Origin: Peptococcaceae bacterium
Lineage (GTDB): Bacteria; Bacillota; Peptococcia; DRI-13; UBA5745
DNA: 14,077 nt
Reading direction: 5' to 3'
NCBI GenBank assembly: GCA_031264885.1
Contig: JAISDM010000295.1
Coordinates: 1 to 14,077 of the forward strand
Shown: positions 1-6,090 of the stretch, one piece after another
Position numbering within the stretch: position 1 is the stretch's first letter
Layout: every line of letters starts with the position of its first letter
Translations under genes and position numbers: made by a program
Notes under the pieces: model-generated
The model's input: only the letters and a program-made list of their open reading frames with translations
Told to the model about the DNA's origin: nothing
Databases searched by the model: none

Positions 1-597
1 AGACCCCATGTGGACATTGAGGTATACGTGGGCGGCCGCGCCGTCAGCAGTTTTGGCGGAGACATTACGGTATCCCTGCCCTACATCCCCGAATCCGGCG
101 CCCCGGCCAGCGACTACGACCTGCTCACGGTATACAGCGTAGACGGCGGCGGCGGTTACAGCGAGGTAAAGGGCGCCCGGTACAGCCCGGCCACAGGCGC
201 CATGCTCTTTGCCACCCCGCATCTGAGCCGGTTCTTTATCTCCGAGTGGATCAACCCCTTCACCGATACGGCGAAGGAGGACTGGTTCTATCGGGCGGTA
301 CGGTACAGCTACGCCAACGGCTTGATCGCGGGCACGGCTGAGAATGCCTTCTCGCCCAAGTCCAATTTGACCCGCGCCATGCTGGTGACCATACTGGCCA
401 GGGAAGCGGGGATTCCCACAGGCGATGGCAAAGGCTTATCGGTTTTGGCGTCGCAGAAAGATGAGTTTTTTCTGCCGGCGTTTACCTCCGAGGGCGAATT
501 CGGCAAATGGGCGGCGCCTCACGGCGGGCGTCTGTTTTGCCCTTCGACATGCTGCACCACATCGTCGTGGACGATCCGCGGCTGTCCGGCGTCGTGA
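1..597 (+). CDS. SLH-domain (S-layer homology) protein, 3' fragment, fused to a foreign tail
   Basis: The frame is already open at base 1, so the 5' end lies outside the window. The GTG at 10 is only an internal codon. Numbering from that GTG, residues 1-80 form a beta-rich, Gly/Ser/Tyr-rich segment ending in TPHLSRFFI, of the kind that precedes SLH repeats in clostridial surface proteins. Residues about 82-132 are one good SLH domain (NPFTDTAKEDWFYRAVRYSY, then GLIAGT, FSPKSNLTRA). SLH domains hold exported proteins to cell-wall polymers, usually as two or three repeats at one terminus. Here only one is present. From about residue 140 the sequence stops looking like SLH and instead matches the core of SseB (FFLPAFTSEGEFGKW), a cytoplasmic family. 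After residue 168 the frame is wrong even for SseB and ends at 597. I read this as the end of an S-layer gene truncated by a deletion or rearrangement. A mis-assembly is possible. SLH identity is solid; whether the product is functional is doubtful. Confidence 0.75.
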   Translation, partial: RPHVDIEVYVGGRAVSSFGGDITVSLPYIPESGAPASDYDLLTVYSVDGGGGYSEVKGARYSPATGAMLFATPHLSRFFISEWINPFTDTAKEDWFYRAVRYSYANGLIAGTAENAFSPKSNLTRAMLVTILAREAGIPTGDGKGLSVLASQKDEFFLPAFTSEGEFGKWAAPHGGRLFCPSTCCTTSSWTIRGCPAS

Positions 598-1001
598 TCA
601 ATCCCTTCGGATCGGCGCTCATTTTGAAGCGGGATCACCTGACGGCGATGGAGAACGCCGCCATCGGCATGACCCACGAGCGCGTGGAACATCCGGGGAA
701 GCTGATTCTGGCGCGGACACACCATTCTTCGGCGCTGACCCGCGCCTTTGCCAAAGTTCTGGCCAAAAGCCCGGCGGAGATATTCGAGGCGTACATCCTC
801 ACGGCGCGGCAGGCCCACGAGAGAACGTCCCATCTGCTGTTCCTGATCGACTTTAACGGCGACCGGAAGCAGCTGTTCCCCACCGTGGCCGAGGCCGTAC
901 AGCCCTATATGAAGCCGGGAACGACTTTTGAGCTTCTGAAAGCGGACTTGGCGCTGCTGAACGCGGCAAGGAAAAAAGCGGCGCCGGCTTTCAAAAAGTA
1001 A
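507..1001 (+). pseudogene. SseB-like protein, N-terminally truncated and frameshifted
   Basis: The open frame from 507 encodes an SseB-type protein (enhanced serine sensitivity family, usually cytoplasmic, biochemical role unclear). Visible family features are SVLPFDMLHHIVVDDPRLSG followed by VINPFG in the N-terminal domain. The C-terminal SseB domain follows, ending in a Lys-rich PAFKK tail typical of the family. The preceding core strand, FFLPAFTSEGEFGKW, lies at about 466-510 in the upstream frame (that of the SLH fragment). The domain is therefore split between two frames, and the shift lies between about 511 and 530 in a run of GGGCGGCG-like bases. The change equals one missing base, or two extra. 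The alternate frame has a stop at 462-464, so it does not start further upstream. ATG 507 has no convincing Shine-Dalgarno site and would start mid-domain. The family's N-terminal residues are missing and replaced by SLH sequence. A sequencing error could explain the shift but not the fusion. Identity is fairly sure; pseudogene status is inferred. Confidence 0.7.
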
Positions 1002-1086
1002 CGTAACGAATGTTGAACCATGCCCAAATTTGTCGTGACATTGGAGGAAGCGCGGATGGAATAGGCTTGAGGCTTGTTTTTACTTG

Positions 1087-1115
1087 TTGTTTCCCTCTGT
1101 AAAATCGCGTATAAT
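1087..1115 (+). promoter_or_regulatory. Probable sigma-A-type promoter upstream of the aldo/keto reductase
   Basis: A perfect -10 TATAAT lies at 1110-1115, 17 nt after a weak -35 TTGTTT (1087-1092). It sits about 205 nt before the reductase start, so the transcript would have a long leader carrying the palindromic repeat at 1199-1258. No other gene lies between. The rest of the 1002-1320 gap shows no gene. Confidence 0.5.
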
Positions 1116-1198
1116 ATAGTCAAAGGGAGTTCCGCGGGGAAGAACATAACGGAATAAGCATGCCGCCATAGTCTTTAGACGGGTGAGGCGTAAAGAAG

Positions 1199-1258
1199 TG
1201 GATTCCGGGTCAAGCCCGGAATGACGGCCGGAGGAGAGTCTGCGGCTTGATCCGGAAT
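1199..1258. repeat. 27-bp palindromic repeat (family B) followed by an inverted half copy
   Basis: A 27-bp unit at 1199-1225 has an internal palindrome: arms ATTCCGGG (1202-1209) and CCCGGAAT (1215-1222) around a 5-nt loop, ending in GAC. It matches the copy at 3364-3390 with a single mismatch. An inverted half copy, CTTGATCCGGAAT (1246-1258), can pair with ATTCCGGGTCAAG (1202-1214) with one wobble. The element lies in the leader of the aldo/keto reductase and could fold in RNA. There is no T-run for termination. Short palindromes of this general type occur dispersed in many genomes; the function here is unknown. Confidence 0.75.
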
Positions 1259-1320
1259 AAGGAATAACGGGACACCGAAGGCGGCGGGCTAAAATATATT
1301 ACATAAGGCGGGTGAGCGGG

Positions 1321-2487
1321 ATGAATTACAGGATCAATCCAAAAACAGGCGCAAAGCTGTCGCTGTTGGGATTTGGGGCCATGCGGCTTCCGGGTCTGGC
1401 GGGCAATCCTTCGGAGATTGACGAGGCCGAGGCGATCCGGATGATCCGGTACGCCGTCGGCAATGGGGTAAATTATGTCGATACGGCGTTTACGTACAAC
1501 GAGGGGGAGAGCGAGAAAATCGTCGCCAAAGCCCTCGGCGGTGCGCATGGCGAAGGGGTTTATGTCGCCACCAAGATGCCCACCATGAGGCTGCGCGAGC
1601 CTAAGGAACACAGCTATTTCCTGGACTTGTCACGCAGCCGGCTTAACCGTGACTGCATCGACTATTATCTTCTGCACGGCATGAAGGAGCGTTACTGGGA
1701 CGTGGTGCGGCGCTGCGATACCATATCTTTTCTGGTCAAGAAAAAGGCCGAGGGCTTGATTCGAAATATGGGGTTTTCTTTTCACGGACAAACTTTTGAT
1801 TTTTTTCGGGAGGTACTCGACGCCGGGCCGTGGGACTTCGTACAGATACAGCTGAATTATATGGACGCGGATATACAGGCGGGTGTGGAGGGGCTCAAAT
1901 ATGCCGCGTCCAAAGGGCTGGCCGTGATGATTATGGAGCCTTTAAAGGGCGGTAAGCTGACCGACAAAATCCCTCCCGGCATCCAGCGGTACTGGGACGC
2001 GATCGATATCAAGCGAACGCCGGCGGACTGGGGGCTCAGGTGGGTCGCGAACTTCCCGGAAGTTACGGTCGTTCTCAGCGGCATGAGTACGATGGAGCAG
2101 GTTCGGGAGAACGTCGCGATTCTGTCCGGCGCCGACGCCGGCTGCCTCAGCGGCCGGGAGCTTTCCGTCATAGCCGAAATGGCCGGCGAATACAATAAAT
2201 TGATTCCTTACGCCTGCACGGCGTGTAAATATTGCAGCGCGGGATGTCCGAAGCAAATCGATATCCCGTTGGTGATCGGCATGAGAAACGAGGCCGCCGT
2301 ATTTGACTGCAAGGACAAGATCACATATGAATTGAATCATCTGGTGCGCAAGCCGCCGTCTCTGTGTGTGGCGTGCGGGAAATGCGAAGAGGTATGTCCG
2401 CAGCACCTGCCCGTCGCTTCCATTATGAAGGAGACCTCCGGGATGTTTGAAGATGCCTCTCTCCAGTGGTGGAGAGAATATGTATAA
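1321..2487 (+). CDS. Aldo/keto reductase with C-terminal 4Fe-4S binding motifs
   Basis: This is a 388-residue cytoplasmic oxidoreductase. Residues about 1-290 form the aldo/keto reductase barrel with GFGAMRLP near the N-terminus. The apparent catalytic tetrad is Asp54 and Tyr59 (VDTAFTYNEGESE), Lys85 (VATKMP) and His119 (YLLHG). Residues about 295-365 add two ferredoxin-like clusters: CTACKYCSAGC (Cys299, 302, 305, 309) and CVACGKCEEVC (Cys349, 352, 355, 359). Each Cys set is followed by Pro. This architecture is common in anaerobic Clostridia. It suggests electron transfer through Fe-S clusters to or from NAD(P)H or another carrier; the substrate cannot be told. I prefer ATG 1321, with AAGGCGG (1304-1310) about 10 nt upstream, over the in-frame GTG at 1312, which sits too close to that site. 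It is probably a single-gene transcript from the promoter near 1110, ending at the terminator after the stop. Family assignment is confident, reaction is not. Confidence 0.93.
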   Translation: MNYRINPKTGAKLSLLGFGAMRLPGLAGNPSEIDEAEAIRMIRYAVGNGVNYVDTAFTYNEGESEKIVAKALGGAHGEGVYVATKMPTMRLREPKEHSYFLDLSRSRLNRDCIDYYLLHGMKERYWDVVRRCDTISFLVKKKAEGLIRNMGFSFHGQTFDFFREVLDAGPWDFVQIQLNYMDADIQAGVEGLKYAASKGLAVMIMEPLKGGKLTDKIPPGIQRYWDAIDIKRTPADWGLRWVANFPEVTVVLSGMSTMEQVRENVAILSGADAGCLSGRELSVIAEMAGEYNKLIPYACTACKYCSAGCPKQIDIPLVIGMRNEAAVFDCKDKITYELNHLVRKPPSLCVACGKCEEVCPQHLPVASIMKETSGMFEDASLQWWREYV

Positions 2488-2499
2488 CGCTTCCGGTAA

Positions 2500-2543
2500 A
2501 AAAACGCCGAAAATCCCGCGGTTTAAGGATTTTCGGCGTTTTT
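2500..2543. terminator. Bidirectional rho-independent terminator between convergent genes
   Basis: A perfect 17-bp inverted repeat has arms at 2500-2516 (AAAAACGCCGAAAATCC) and 2527-2543 (GGATTTTCGGCGTTTTT) with a 10-nt loop. The arms end in A-runs and T-runs, so each strand gives a stem followed by U's (plus strand TTTTTATTT; minus strand at least seven T). It lies 12 nt after the reductase stop and 20 nt after the rubrerythrin stop, so it can serve both genes. Confidence 0.95.
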
Positions 2544-2563
2544 ATTTATGCTTTTATGGTGTT

Positions 2564-3106
2564 TTATCCGAAATAGCGTTTGAGCAGGCCCTCGAAGGCT
2601 TTGCCGTGGCGGGCCTCGTCTTTGCACATCTCGTGAACGGTGTCGTGGATGGCGTCATAATTGAGCTGTTTGGCCCGGGTGGCCAGATCCTTCTTGCCTT
2701 GGGTGGCGCCTCTTTCCGCGTCCACCCGCAGCTGCAGGTTGGTTTTGGTGCTGTCCGTGACCACTTCGCCCAGCAGTTCCGCGAACTTGGCGGCGTGCTC
2801 CGCTTCCTCCCAGGCGATGCGCTTGTAGGCTTCCGCGACCTCGGGATACCCTTCCCGGTCCGCCTGGCGGCTCATGGCCAAGTACATGCCCACTTCCGTA
2901 CATTCGCCGGTAAAGTTTGCCTTCAAATCCTCGATGACTTGGGCATCCACGCCTTTGGCGACGCCGACTTTGTGTTCGTCGGCCCAGCCGGTGGACGCGG
3001 CTCTTTCCGTGAATTTATCGGGGGGCGCTTTACATACCGGACATTGGGCGGGAGGCGCGTCGCCTTTATGTACGTAACCGCAGACTGAACATACAAATTC
3101 TTTCAT
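2564..3106 (-). CDS. rbr: Reverse rubrerythrin (N-terminal rubredoxin, C-terminal diiron domain)
   Basis: This is a 180-residue cytoplasmic protein with a rubredoxin-like domain first (residues 1-35, CSVCGY and CPVCK giving Cys6, 9, 22, 25). A ferritin-like four-helix diiron domain follows (residues about 45-180). Visible diiron ligand motifs are GECTE, the EEAEHAAKF helix and KDEARHGKAF. Classical rubrerythrin has the rubredoxin at the C-terminus; the reversed order marks the reverse rubrerythrins of clostridia. That family reduces hydrogen peroxide, and in studied systems oxygen, using electrons from NADH via rubredoxin reductase. The start is ATG 3106 with AGGAG (3120-3116) 9 nt upstream. 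The in-frame TTG at 3115 would touch that site and is rejected. It is transcribed alone from its own strong promoter, with a PerR-like operator suggesting induction by peroxide or air. It converges on the Fe-S reductase and shares its terminator. Confidence 0.95.
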   Translation of the reverse strand: MKEFVCSVCGYVHKGDAPPAQCPVCKAPPDKFTERAASTGWADEHKVGVAKGVDAQVIEDLKANFTGECTEVGMYLAMSRQADREGYPEVAEAYKRIAWEEAEHAAKFAELLGEVVTDSTKTNLQLRVDAERGATQGKKDLATRAKQLNYDAIHDTVHEMCKDEARHGKAFEGLLKRYFG

Positions 3107-3154
3107 GACTGACAACTCCTTTTTCGTGATTCCGAAATTTTGATTTGTGTATCT

Positions 3155-3169
3155 TAATAATAATTACTA
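3155..3169. promoter_or_regulatory. PerR-box-like operator overlapping the rubrerythrin -10
   Basis: The 15-mer at 3155-3169 matches the Bacillus-type PerR box (TTATAATNATTATAA) at 11 of 14 defined positions. It sits at the centre of a 26-bp AT-rich imperfect palindrome (about 3151-3176). It covers the -10 hexamer, so a bound repressor would block RNA polymerase. PerR is the peroxide-sensing Fur-family repressor known to control rubrerythrins in clostridia. Fur and Zur boxes look similar, so the identity of the regulator is an inference. Confidence 0.55.
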
Positions 3170-3185
3170 ATAAGATGATTGTCAA
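3157..3185 (-). promoter_or_regulatory. Strong sigma-A promoter of the reverse rubrerythrin gene
   Basis: On the minus strand a perfect -35 TTGACA (3185-3180) is followed, after exactly 17 nt, by -10 TATTAT (3162-3157), one base from consensus. The predicted start falls near 3150, leaving a leader of about 45 nt before ATG 3106. This is the best consensus promoter in the window. Confidence 0.88.
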
Positions 3186-3195
3186 GGATAACTTT

Positions 3196-3231
3196 CCCCC
3201 ACCTGCGAACAGTGACATTCGCAGGTGGGGG
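3196..3231. other. Perfect 14-bp hairpin upstream of the rubrerythrin promoter
   Basis: Arms CCCCCACCTGCGAA (3196-3209) and TTCGCAGGTGGGGG (3218-3231) pair perfectly around the 8-nt loop CAGTGACA. On the minus strand it lies 10 nt before the -35 of rubrerythrin and downstream of the hydrolase gene. Neither side has a clear T-run, so it is a poor intrinsic terminator. It may stop or protect the 3' end of the hydrolase mRNA, or act as a protein-binding palindrome. It matches neither repeat family in this window. Confidence 0.6.
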
Positions 3232-3236
3232 ATTTA

Positions 3237-3280
3237 CGTCTGTCAGGGACGGGCGGCAGAATGCCGCCCCTACAGGCGCG
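3237..3280 (+). repeat. 44-bp palindromic repeat (family A), copy 1
   Basis: The unit reads roughly CGTCTATCAAGGAC, then the inner palindrome GGGCGGCAGAATGCCGCCC, then CTACAGACGCG. The inner stem is GGGCGGCA with TGCCGCCC. The ends CGTCT and AGACG can form a second stem (here weakened by a G in AGGCG). This copy has the inner palindrome intact. It lies between the hydrolase and rubrerythrin genes, immediately after the hairpin at 3196-3231. Confidence 0.85.
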
Positions 3281-3315
3281 TTGTTCCCGGGACCGTTCGA
3301 AAACGATCATATTTT

Positions 3316-3390
3316 GTCATTCTGGGCTTGTCCCGGAATCCAGGTTCCTTGGTCTATCGTTTTTGGATTCCGGGACAAGCCCGGAATGAC
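3316..3390. repeat. Inverted pair of 27-bp palindromic repeats (family B)
   Basis: Two full units lie head to head: 3316-3342 (begins GTCATTC, ends GGAATCCA) and its inverse 3364-3390 (begins TGGATTCC, ends GGAATGAC). They differ at one position and are separated by 21 nt. Each unit is itself a small palindrome, and the pair can form a 27-bp stem. The 3364-3390 unit differs from 1199-1225 by one base. The pair lies in the 359-nt gene-free gap between rubrerythrin and hydrolase. No terminator-like T-run follows on either strand. Confidence 0.85.
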
Positions 3391-3420
3391 GGGATGGAGC
3401 GCCGGAATGGCGGGAAGGGG

Positions 3421-3454
3421 TCCCGGGCGGCAGAATGCCGCCCCTACATACGCG
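3421..3454 (+). repeat. Family A palindromic repeat, copy 2 (left end replaced)
   Basis: The inner palindrome and right end (3425-3454, CCCCTACATACGCG) match the family A unit. The usual left end CGTCTATCAAGGAC is absent and replaced by unrelated sequence. It lies 11 nt beyond the stop codon of the minus-strand hydrolase. Together with copy 1 it brackets the family B pair. Confidence 0.8.
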
Positions 3455-3465
3455 TCGTTCCTGCG

Positions 3466-4311
3466 TTATTTCCGCCAGTTCGGGTCGGATTTGCAGATTC
3501 TGGGAATGCGCGCGTCCAGGAAGCGGACCCAGGCGTCCGGATCGATTAGGGGACGGTAGTCCATGCGGTCTTCGGGAATCCGGTCCAGGATATCGCTCAA
3601 CGGGGGATGGCTCGGGAGTTCGATGTCTACATGCAGATGTCTTAGTTTTTCGTAGCCGTCTTCCATAAACTGCTTTCTGAGATCGTCCATGGTCAGGTTG
3701 TGCTTGGCCATGTATTCCTCGTTGACGGAGATCGGGCCGGGGCCTCCGTGCATGGCGGCCGTCAGCGGCTGGCCGCCGTCGCCGGGGCTGGTGATGAGGA
3801 AGCTGGTGTTACCCGGGGTATGGGCGGGGGTCCAGTAGGTCTGGACGGTGACGGAGCCGAAGCGCATGGGCTTGGAATCGTCATAGAACCGGGTGGGTGT
3901 GTACTGGGGGCTGGCGTAGATGGGACCCGCCTCTTCTTTGTCCGTATAGGTTTTGAACTCCGCGTCAATCGCGGAAAGCCAGATTTCAGCGCCGGTGTAC
4001 TGCCGGATGGCCTCCGCGCCTCCGTCATGATCGTGATGGCAGTGGCTCAGCATGATGTGTTTCAGGTTGTGGGGATCAAAGCCCAGAGTGCGGATGGATT
4101 CCAGCGTCATATATACGCTGCCGAACATCACCGTATCGAGAAGGATCAGCCCTTCTTCCGTGTCGACCAGGTAGGCGGACACATAGGAGTCGCCCACGAA
4201 GTATACCCTGGGCGCCGCCCGAAACGGCTTCACCGCGACCTTCCACGGCGCCGTCGACGCGGAGCGCGCGCCTTCCAGGAATTTCTCTGTTATTCCCTGT
4301 CCTTTTGCCAT
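3466..4311 (-). CDS. Metallo-beta-lactamase-fold hydrolase, subclass B3-like
   Basis: This is a 281-residue zinc-hydrolase-fold protein. The hallmark metal motif HxHxDH is present as HCHHDHDGG (His90, His92, Asp94, His95). A second-zone ligand His164 lies in TPAHTPGNTSF, and further candidate ligands are His188 (AMHGGPG) and His235 (LPSHP). The layout AHTPG, then a late SHP, resembles the B3-like branch that contains both true beta-lactamases and many hydrolases of unknown substrate. Antibiotic hydrolysis is not shown. I see no signal peptide: the N-terminus MAKGQGITEKFLEG is polar, suggesting a cytosolic protein. The start is ATG 4311, with GGGGAGG (4326-4320) 8 nt upstream. The longer open frame to 4437 crosses the promoter and is rejected. 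It is divergent from glnS with its own extended -10 promoter, and nothing in its neighbours identifies its substrate. Confidence 0.88.
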   Translation of the reverse strand: MAKGQGITEKFLEGARSASTAPWKVAVKPFRAAPRVYFVGDSYVSAYLVDTEEGLILLDTVMFGSVYMTLESIRTLGFDPHNLKHIMLSHCHHDHDGGAEAIRQYTGAEIWLSAIDAEFKTYTDKEEAGPIYASPQYTPTRFYDDSKPMRFGSVTVQTYWTPAHTPGNTSFLITSPGDGGQPLTAAMHGGPGPISVNEEYMAKHNLTMDDLRKQFMEDGYEKLRHLHVDIELPSHPPLSDILDRIPEDRMDYRPLIDPDAWVRFLDARIPRICKSDPNWRK

Positions 4312-4345
4312 GACAATAACCTCCCCGCAAAAAAAATTTACTTCT

Positions 4346-4354
4346 ATTATAGCA
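4346..4354 (-). promoter_or_regulatory. Extended -10 promoter of the metallo-hydrolase gene
   Basis: The minus strand reads TGCTATAAT (4354-4346), a consensus -10 with the TGn extension. No good -35 is visible at 16-18 nt spacing, which is normal for extended -10 promoters. The predicted start is near 4339, about 28 nt before ATG 4311. Confidence 0.75.
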
Positions 4355-4377
4355 TGTCGTTTCTGTTTCAGAAAGGG

Positions 4378-4406
4378 TGGATAGCGCGGATGATTTGTGG
4401 TACAAT
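4378..4406 (+). promoter_or_regulatory. Extended -10 promoter of glnS
   Basis: TACAAT (4401-4406) is preceded by TGG (TGn extension, 4398-4400). A -35 candidate TGGATA (4378-4383) lies at 17-nt spacing. Transcription would begin near 4413, about 50 nt before glnS. It lies about 24 nt from the opposing hydrolase promoter, so the two may interfere or share regulation. Confidence 0.65.
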
Positions 4407-4464
4407 ATCTAAAGCGCCCATATACAGGGTTTGACAACGCGCGTAAAAGGAAGTGTTAAACGGC

Positions 4465-6090
4465 ATGGAGGTTAATTTTATTCAAGGCGTCATTGATCAG
4501 GATTTGGCCGAAGGACGGTATCAGGGCGTGCATACCCGCTTCCCCCCGGAGCCTAACGGATACTTGCACATCGGCCACGCCAAAGCCATTTGCCTGAATT
4601 TTGGCCTGGCTTCCGAAAACAACGGATGGTGCAATCTGCGTTTTGACGACACGAATCCCAGCAGGGAGGACACGGAATATGTGGACTCCATTCTGGAGGA
4701 TATCCGCTGGCTGGGCTTCGAGTGGCGCGGGGAGGTCAAGTACGCCTCCGATTATTTTGAGCGGCTTTATGAGTTTGCCTGCGAACTGATCCGGCGGGGC
4801 AAGGCTTATGTGTGCGAACTGACGCCGGATGAAATCCGGGATTACCGCGGGACGTTGACGGAGCCCGGGCGCCCGAGTCCGTGGCGGGACCGCCCGGCTG
4901 AGGAAAATCTGAAACTGTTTGACCGGATGAGGAACGGGGACTTCCCGGACGGAACCATGGTGCTGCGGGCCAGAATCGACATGGGCTCCCCTAATTTGAA
5001 TATGAGGGATCCGGTGCTGTACCGGATGCTGAGAGCGGCCCATCACCGGACCAAGGACGATTGGATTGTGTACCCCATGTACGATTACGCCCATCCGCTG
5101 TCGGATTATCTGGAAGGGATCACGCATTCCATCTGCACCATGGAATATGAGGATCACCGGCCTTTGTACGACTGGGTTCTGGAAGCGCTGGAGCTGCGGG
5201 ACTGTCCCAGACAAATCGAGTTCGCCCGTTTGAATATGTCTCAGACGGTGATGAGCAAACGTTTATTGCGGTCTCTGGTGGAGGAGGGCAAGGTAAGCGG
5301 CTGGGACGACCCCAGGATGCCCACCATCTGCGGGCTCAGGCGCAGAGGCTATACCCCGGAGGCGCTGAGGGATTTCTGCGCCCGCATTGGGGTGGCCAAG
5401 GCCAACAGCACTGTGGAACTGGGTTATCTGGAGCATTGCGCCCGTGAGGATCTGATGGCCCGGACGCCCAGGGTTATGGCGGTGCTGAATCCGGTCAAGG
5501 TGGTTTTGACCAATTATCCGGAAGACCGGGTCGAGACGCTGGAGGCGGAACTGAATCCGGAGGATCCCGGGGCGGGAACCCGCGCGGTTCCTTTTGCCAG
5601 GGAGCTGTATATTGAGGCGGAAGACTTTATGGAAGAGCCGGTAAAAAAATTTTTTCGTCTGGCGCCGGGACGGGAGGTGCGTTTGAAGCATGGATATGTT
5701 ATATTATGTGAAGAAGTGGTAAAAGATCCGGCCACGGGAGCTTTGGTGGAAATTCGCTGTACCTATGATCCGGAGACCAAGAGCGGCACAAACAGTCAGA
5801 AAAAGGTCAAAGGAACCATCCATTGGGTTGCGGCGGCGCATGCGCTGTCCGCGAAAATACGCCTGTATGAGCCTTTGTACACGGAGGAGCAGTTCAATCC
5901 CAATTCCATGATTCAGCTGGAAAACTGCAAGATAGAGCCGTGGCTGGGGCAGGCGAAGGCCGGGGAACGGTTCCAGTTCATAAGAGAAGGCTTTTTTTCC
6001 CTGGATCGGGACAGCGGCGAAGACGGTTTGGTATTCAATCGAATTGTGCCCCTGAAGGACAGTTGGGCGAAAATGGAGAAAAACAAATGA
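4465..6090 (+). CDS. glnS: Glutaminyl-tRNA synthetase
   Basis: This is a 541-residue class I aminoacyl-tRNA synthetase that charges tRNA-Gln with glutamine directly. RFPPEPNGYLHIGHAKAI (HIGH at 35-38) and VMSKR (262-266, the KMSKS equivalent) form the ATP site. FDDTNPSREDTEYVDSI and WDDPRMPTICGLRRRGY are typical GlnRS signatures, and the length fits a normal bacterial GlnRS. The C-terminal half carries the anticodon-binding beta-barrels. I prefer ATG 4465. The upstream GTG at 4453 overlaps the AAAGGAAG site (4446-4453), while from 4465 that site is about 12 nt away, slightly long. Many Firmicutes lack GlnRS and make Gln-tRNA by transamidation, so its presence is notable, though known in some Clostridia. 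The stop overlaps the next start as ATGA. Confidence 0.96.
   Translation: MEVNFIQGVIDQDLAEGRYQGVHTRFPPEPNGYLHIGHAKAICLNFGLASENNGWCNLRFDDTNPSREDTEYVDSILEDIRWLGFEWRGEVKYASDYFERLYEFACELIRRGKAYVCELTPDEIRDYRGTLTEPGRPSPWRDRPAEENLKLFDRMRNGDFPDGTMVLRARIDMGSPNLNMRDPVLYRMLRAAHHRTKDDWIVYPMYDYAHPLSDYLEGITHSICTMEYEDHRPLYDWVLEALELRDCPRQIEFARLNMSQTVMSKRLLRSLVEEGKVSGWDDPRMPTICGLRRRGYTPEALRDFCARIGVAKANSTVELGYLEHCAREDLMARTPRVMAVLNPVKVVLTNYPEDRVETLEAELNPEDPGAGTRAVPFARELYIEAEDFMEEPVKKFFRLAPGREVRLKHGYVILCEEVVKDPATGALVEIRCTYDPETKSGTNSQKKVKGTIHWVAAAHALSAKIRLYEPLYTEEQFNPNSMIQLENCKIEPWLGQAKAGERFQFIREGFFSLDRDSGEDGLVFNRIVPLKDSWAKMEKNK

Noticed and set aside
464..530. Programmed -1 frameshift within SseB
   Set aside because: No standard slippery heptamer is seen where the frame must change (after 510), and the upstream SLH fusion makes decay or an error more likely.
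1020..1064. 14-codon frame beginning ATGCCCAAATTT
   Set aside because: Too short, with no Shine-Dalgarno site before its start and no recognisable product.
2447..3088. 213-codon plus-strand frame opposite rubrerythrin
   Set aside because: It crosses the bidirectional terminator and is antisense to a well-supported gene; no domain is visible.
3316..3390. Family B inverted pair as an intrinsic terminator for the hydrolase gene
   Set aside because: The stem is strong but neither strand has a T-run after it, and the same unit occurs in the leader of the aldo/keto reductase, where termination would be harmful.
3145..3668. Plus-strand open frames across the rubrerythrin-hydrolase gap
   Set aside because: They read through palindromic repeats and the antisense of the hydrolase gene, lack ribosome sites and show no domains. 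They are by-products of GC-rich repeats.
3466..4311. Calling the metallo-hydrolase an antibiotic-resistance beta-lactamase
   Set aside because: The metal motif is common to many hydrolases, no signal peptide is visible, and nothing shows beta-lactam specificity.
4431..4459. TTGACA at 4431-4436 as a -35 for glnS
   Set aside because: At 17 nt the -10 would be TGTTAA, a poor match, and the transcript would begin at or inside the start codon region. The TACAAT promoter at 4401-4406 fits better.
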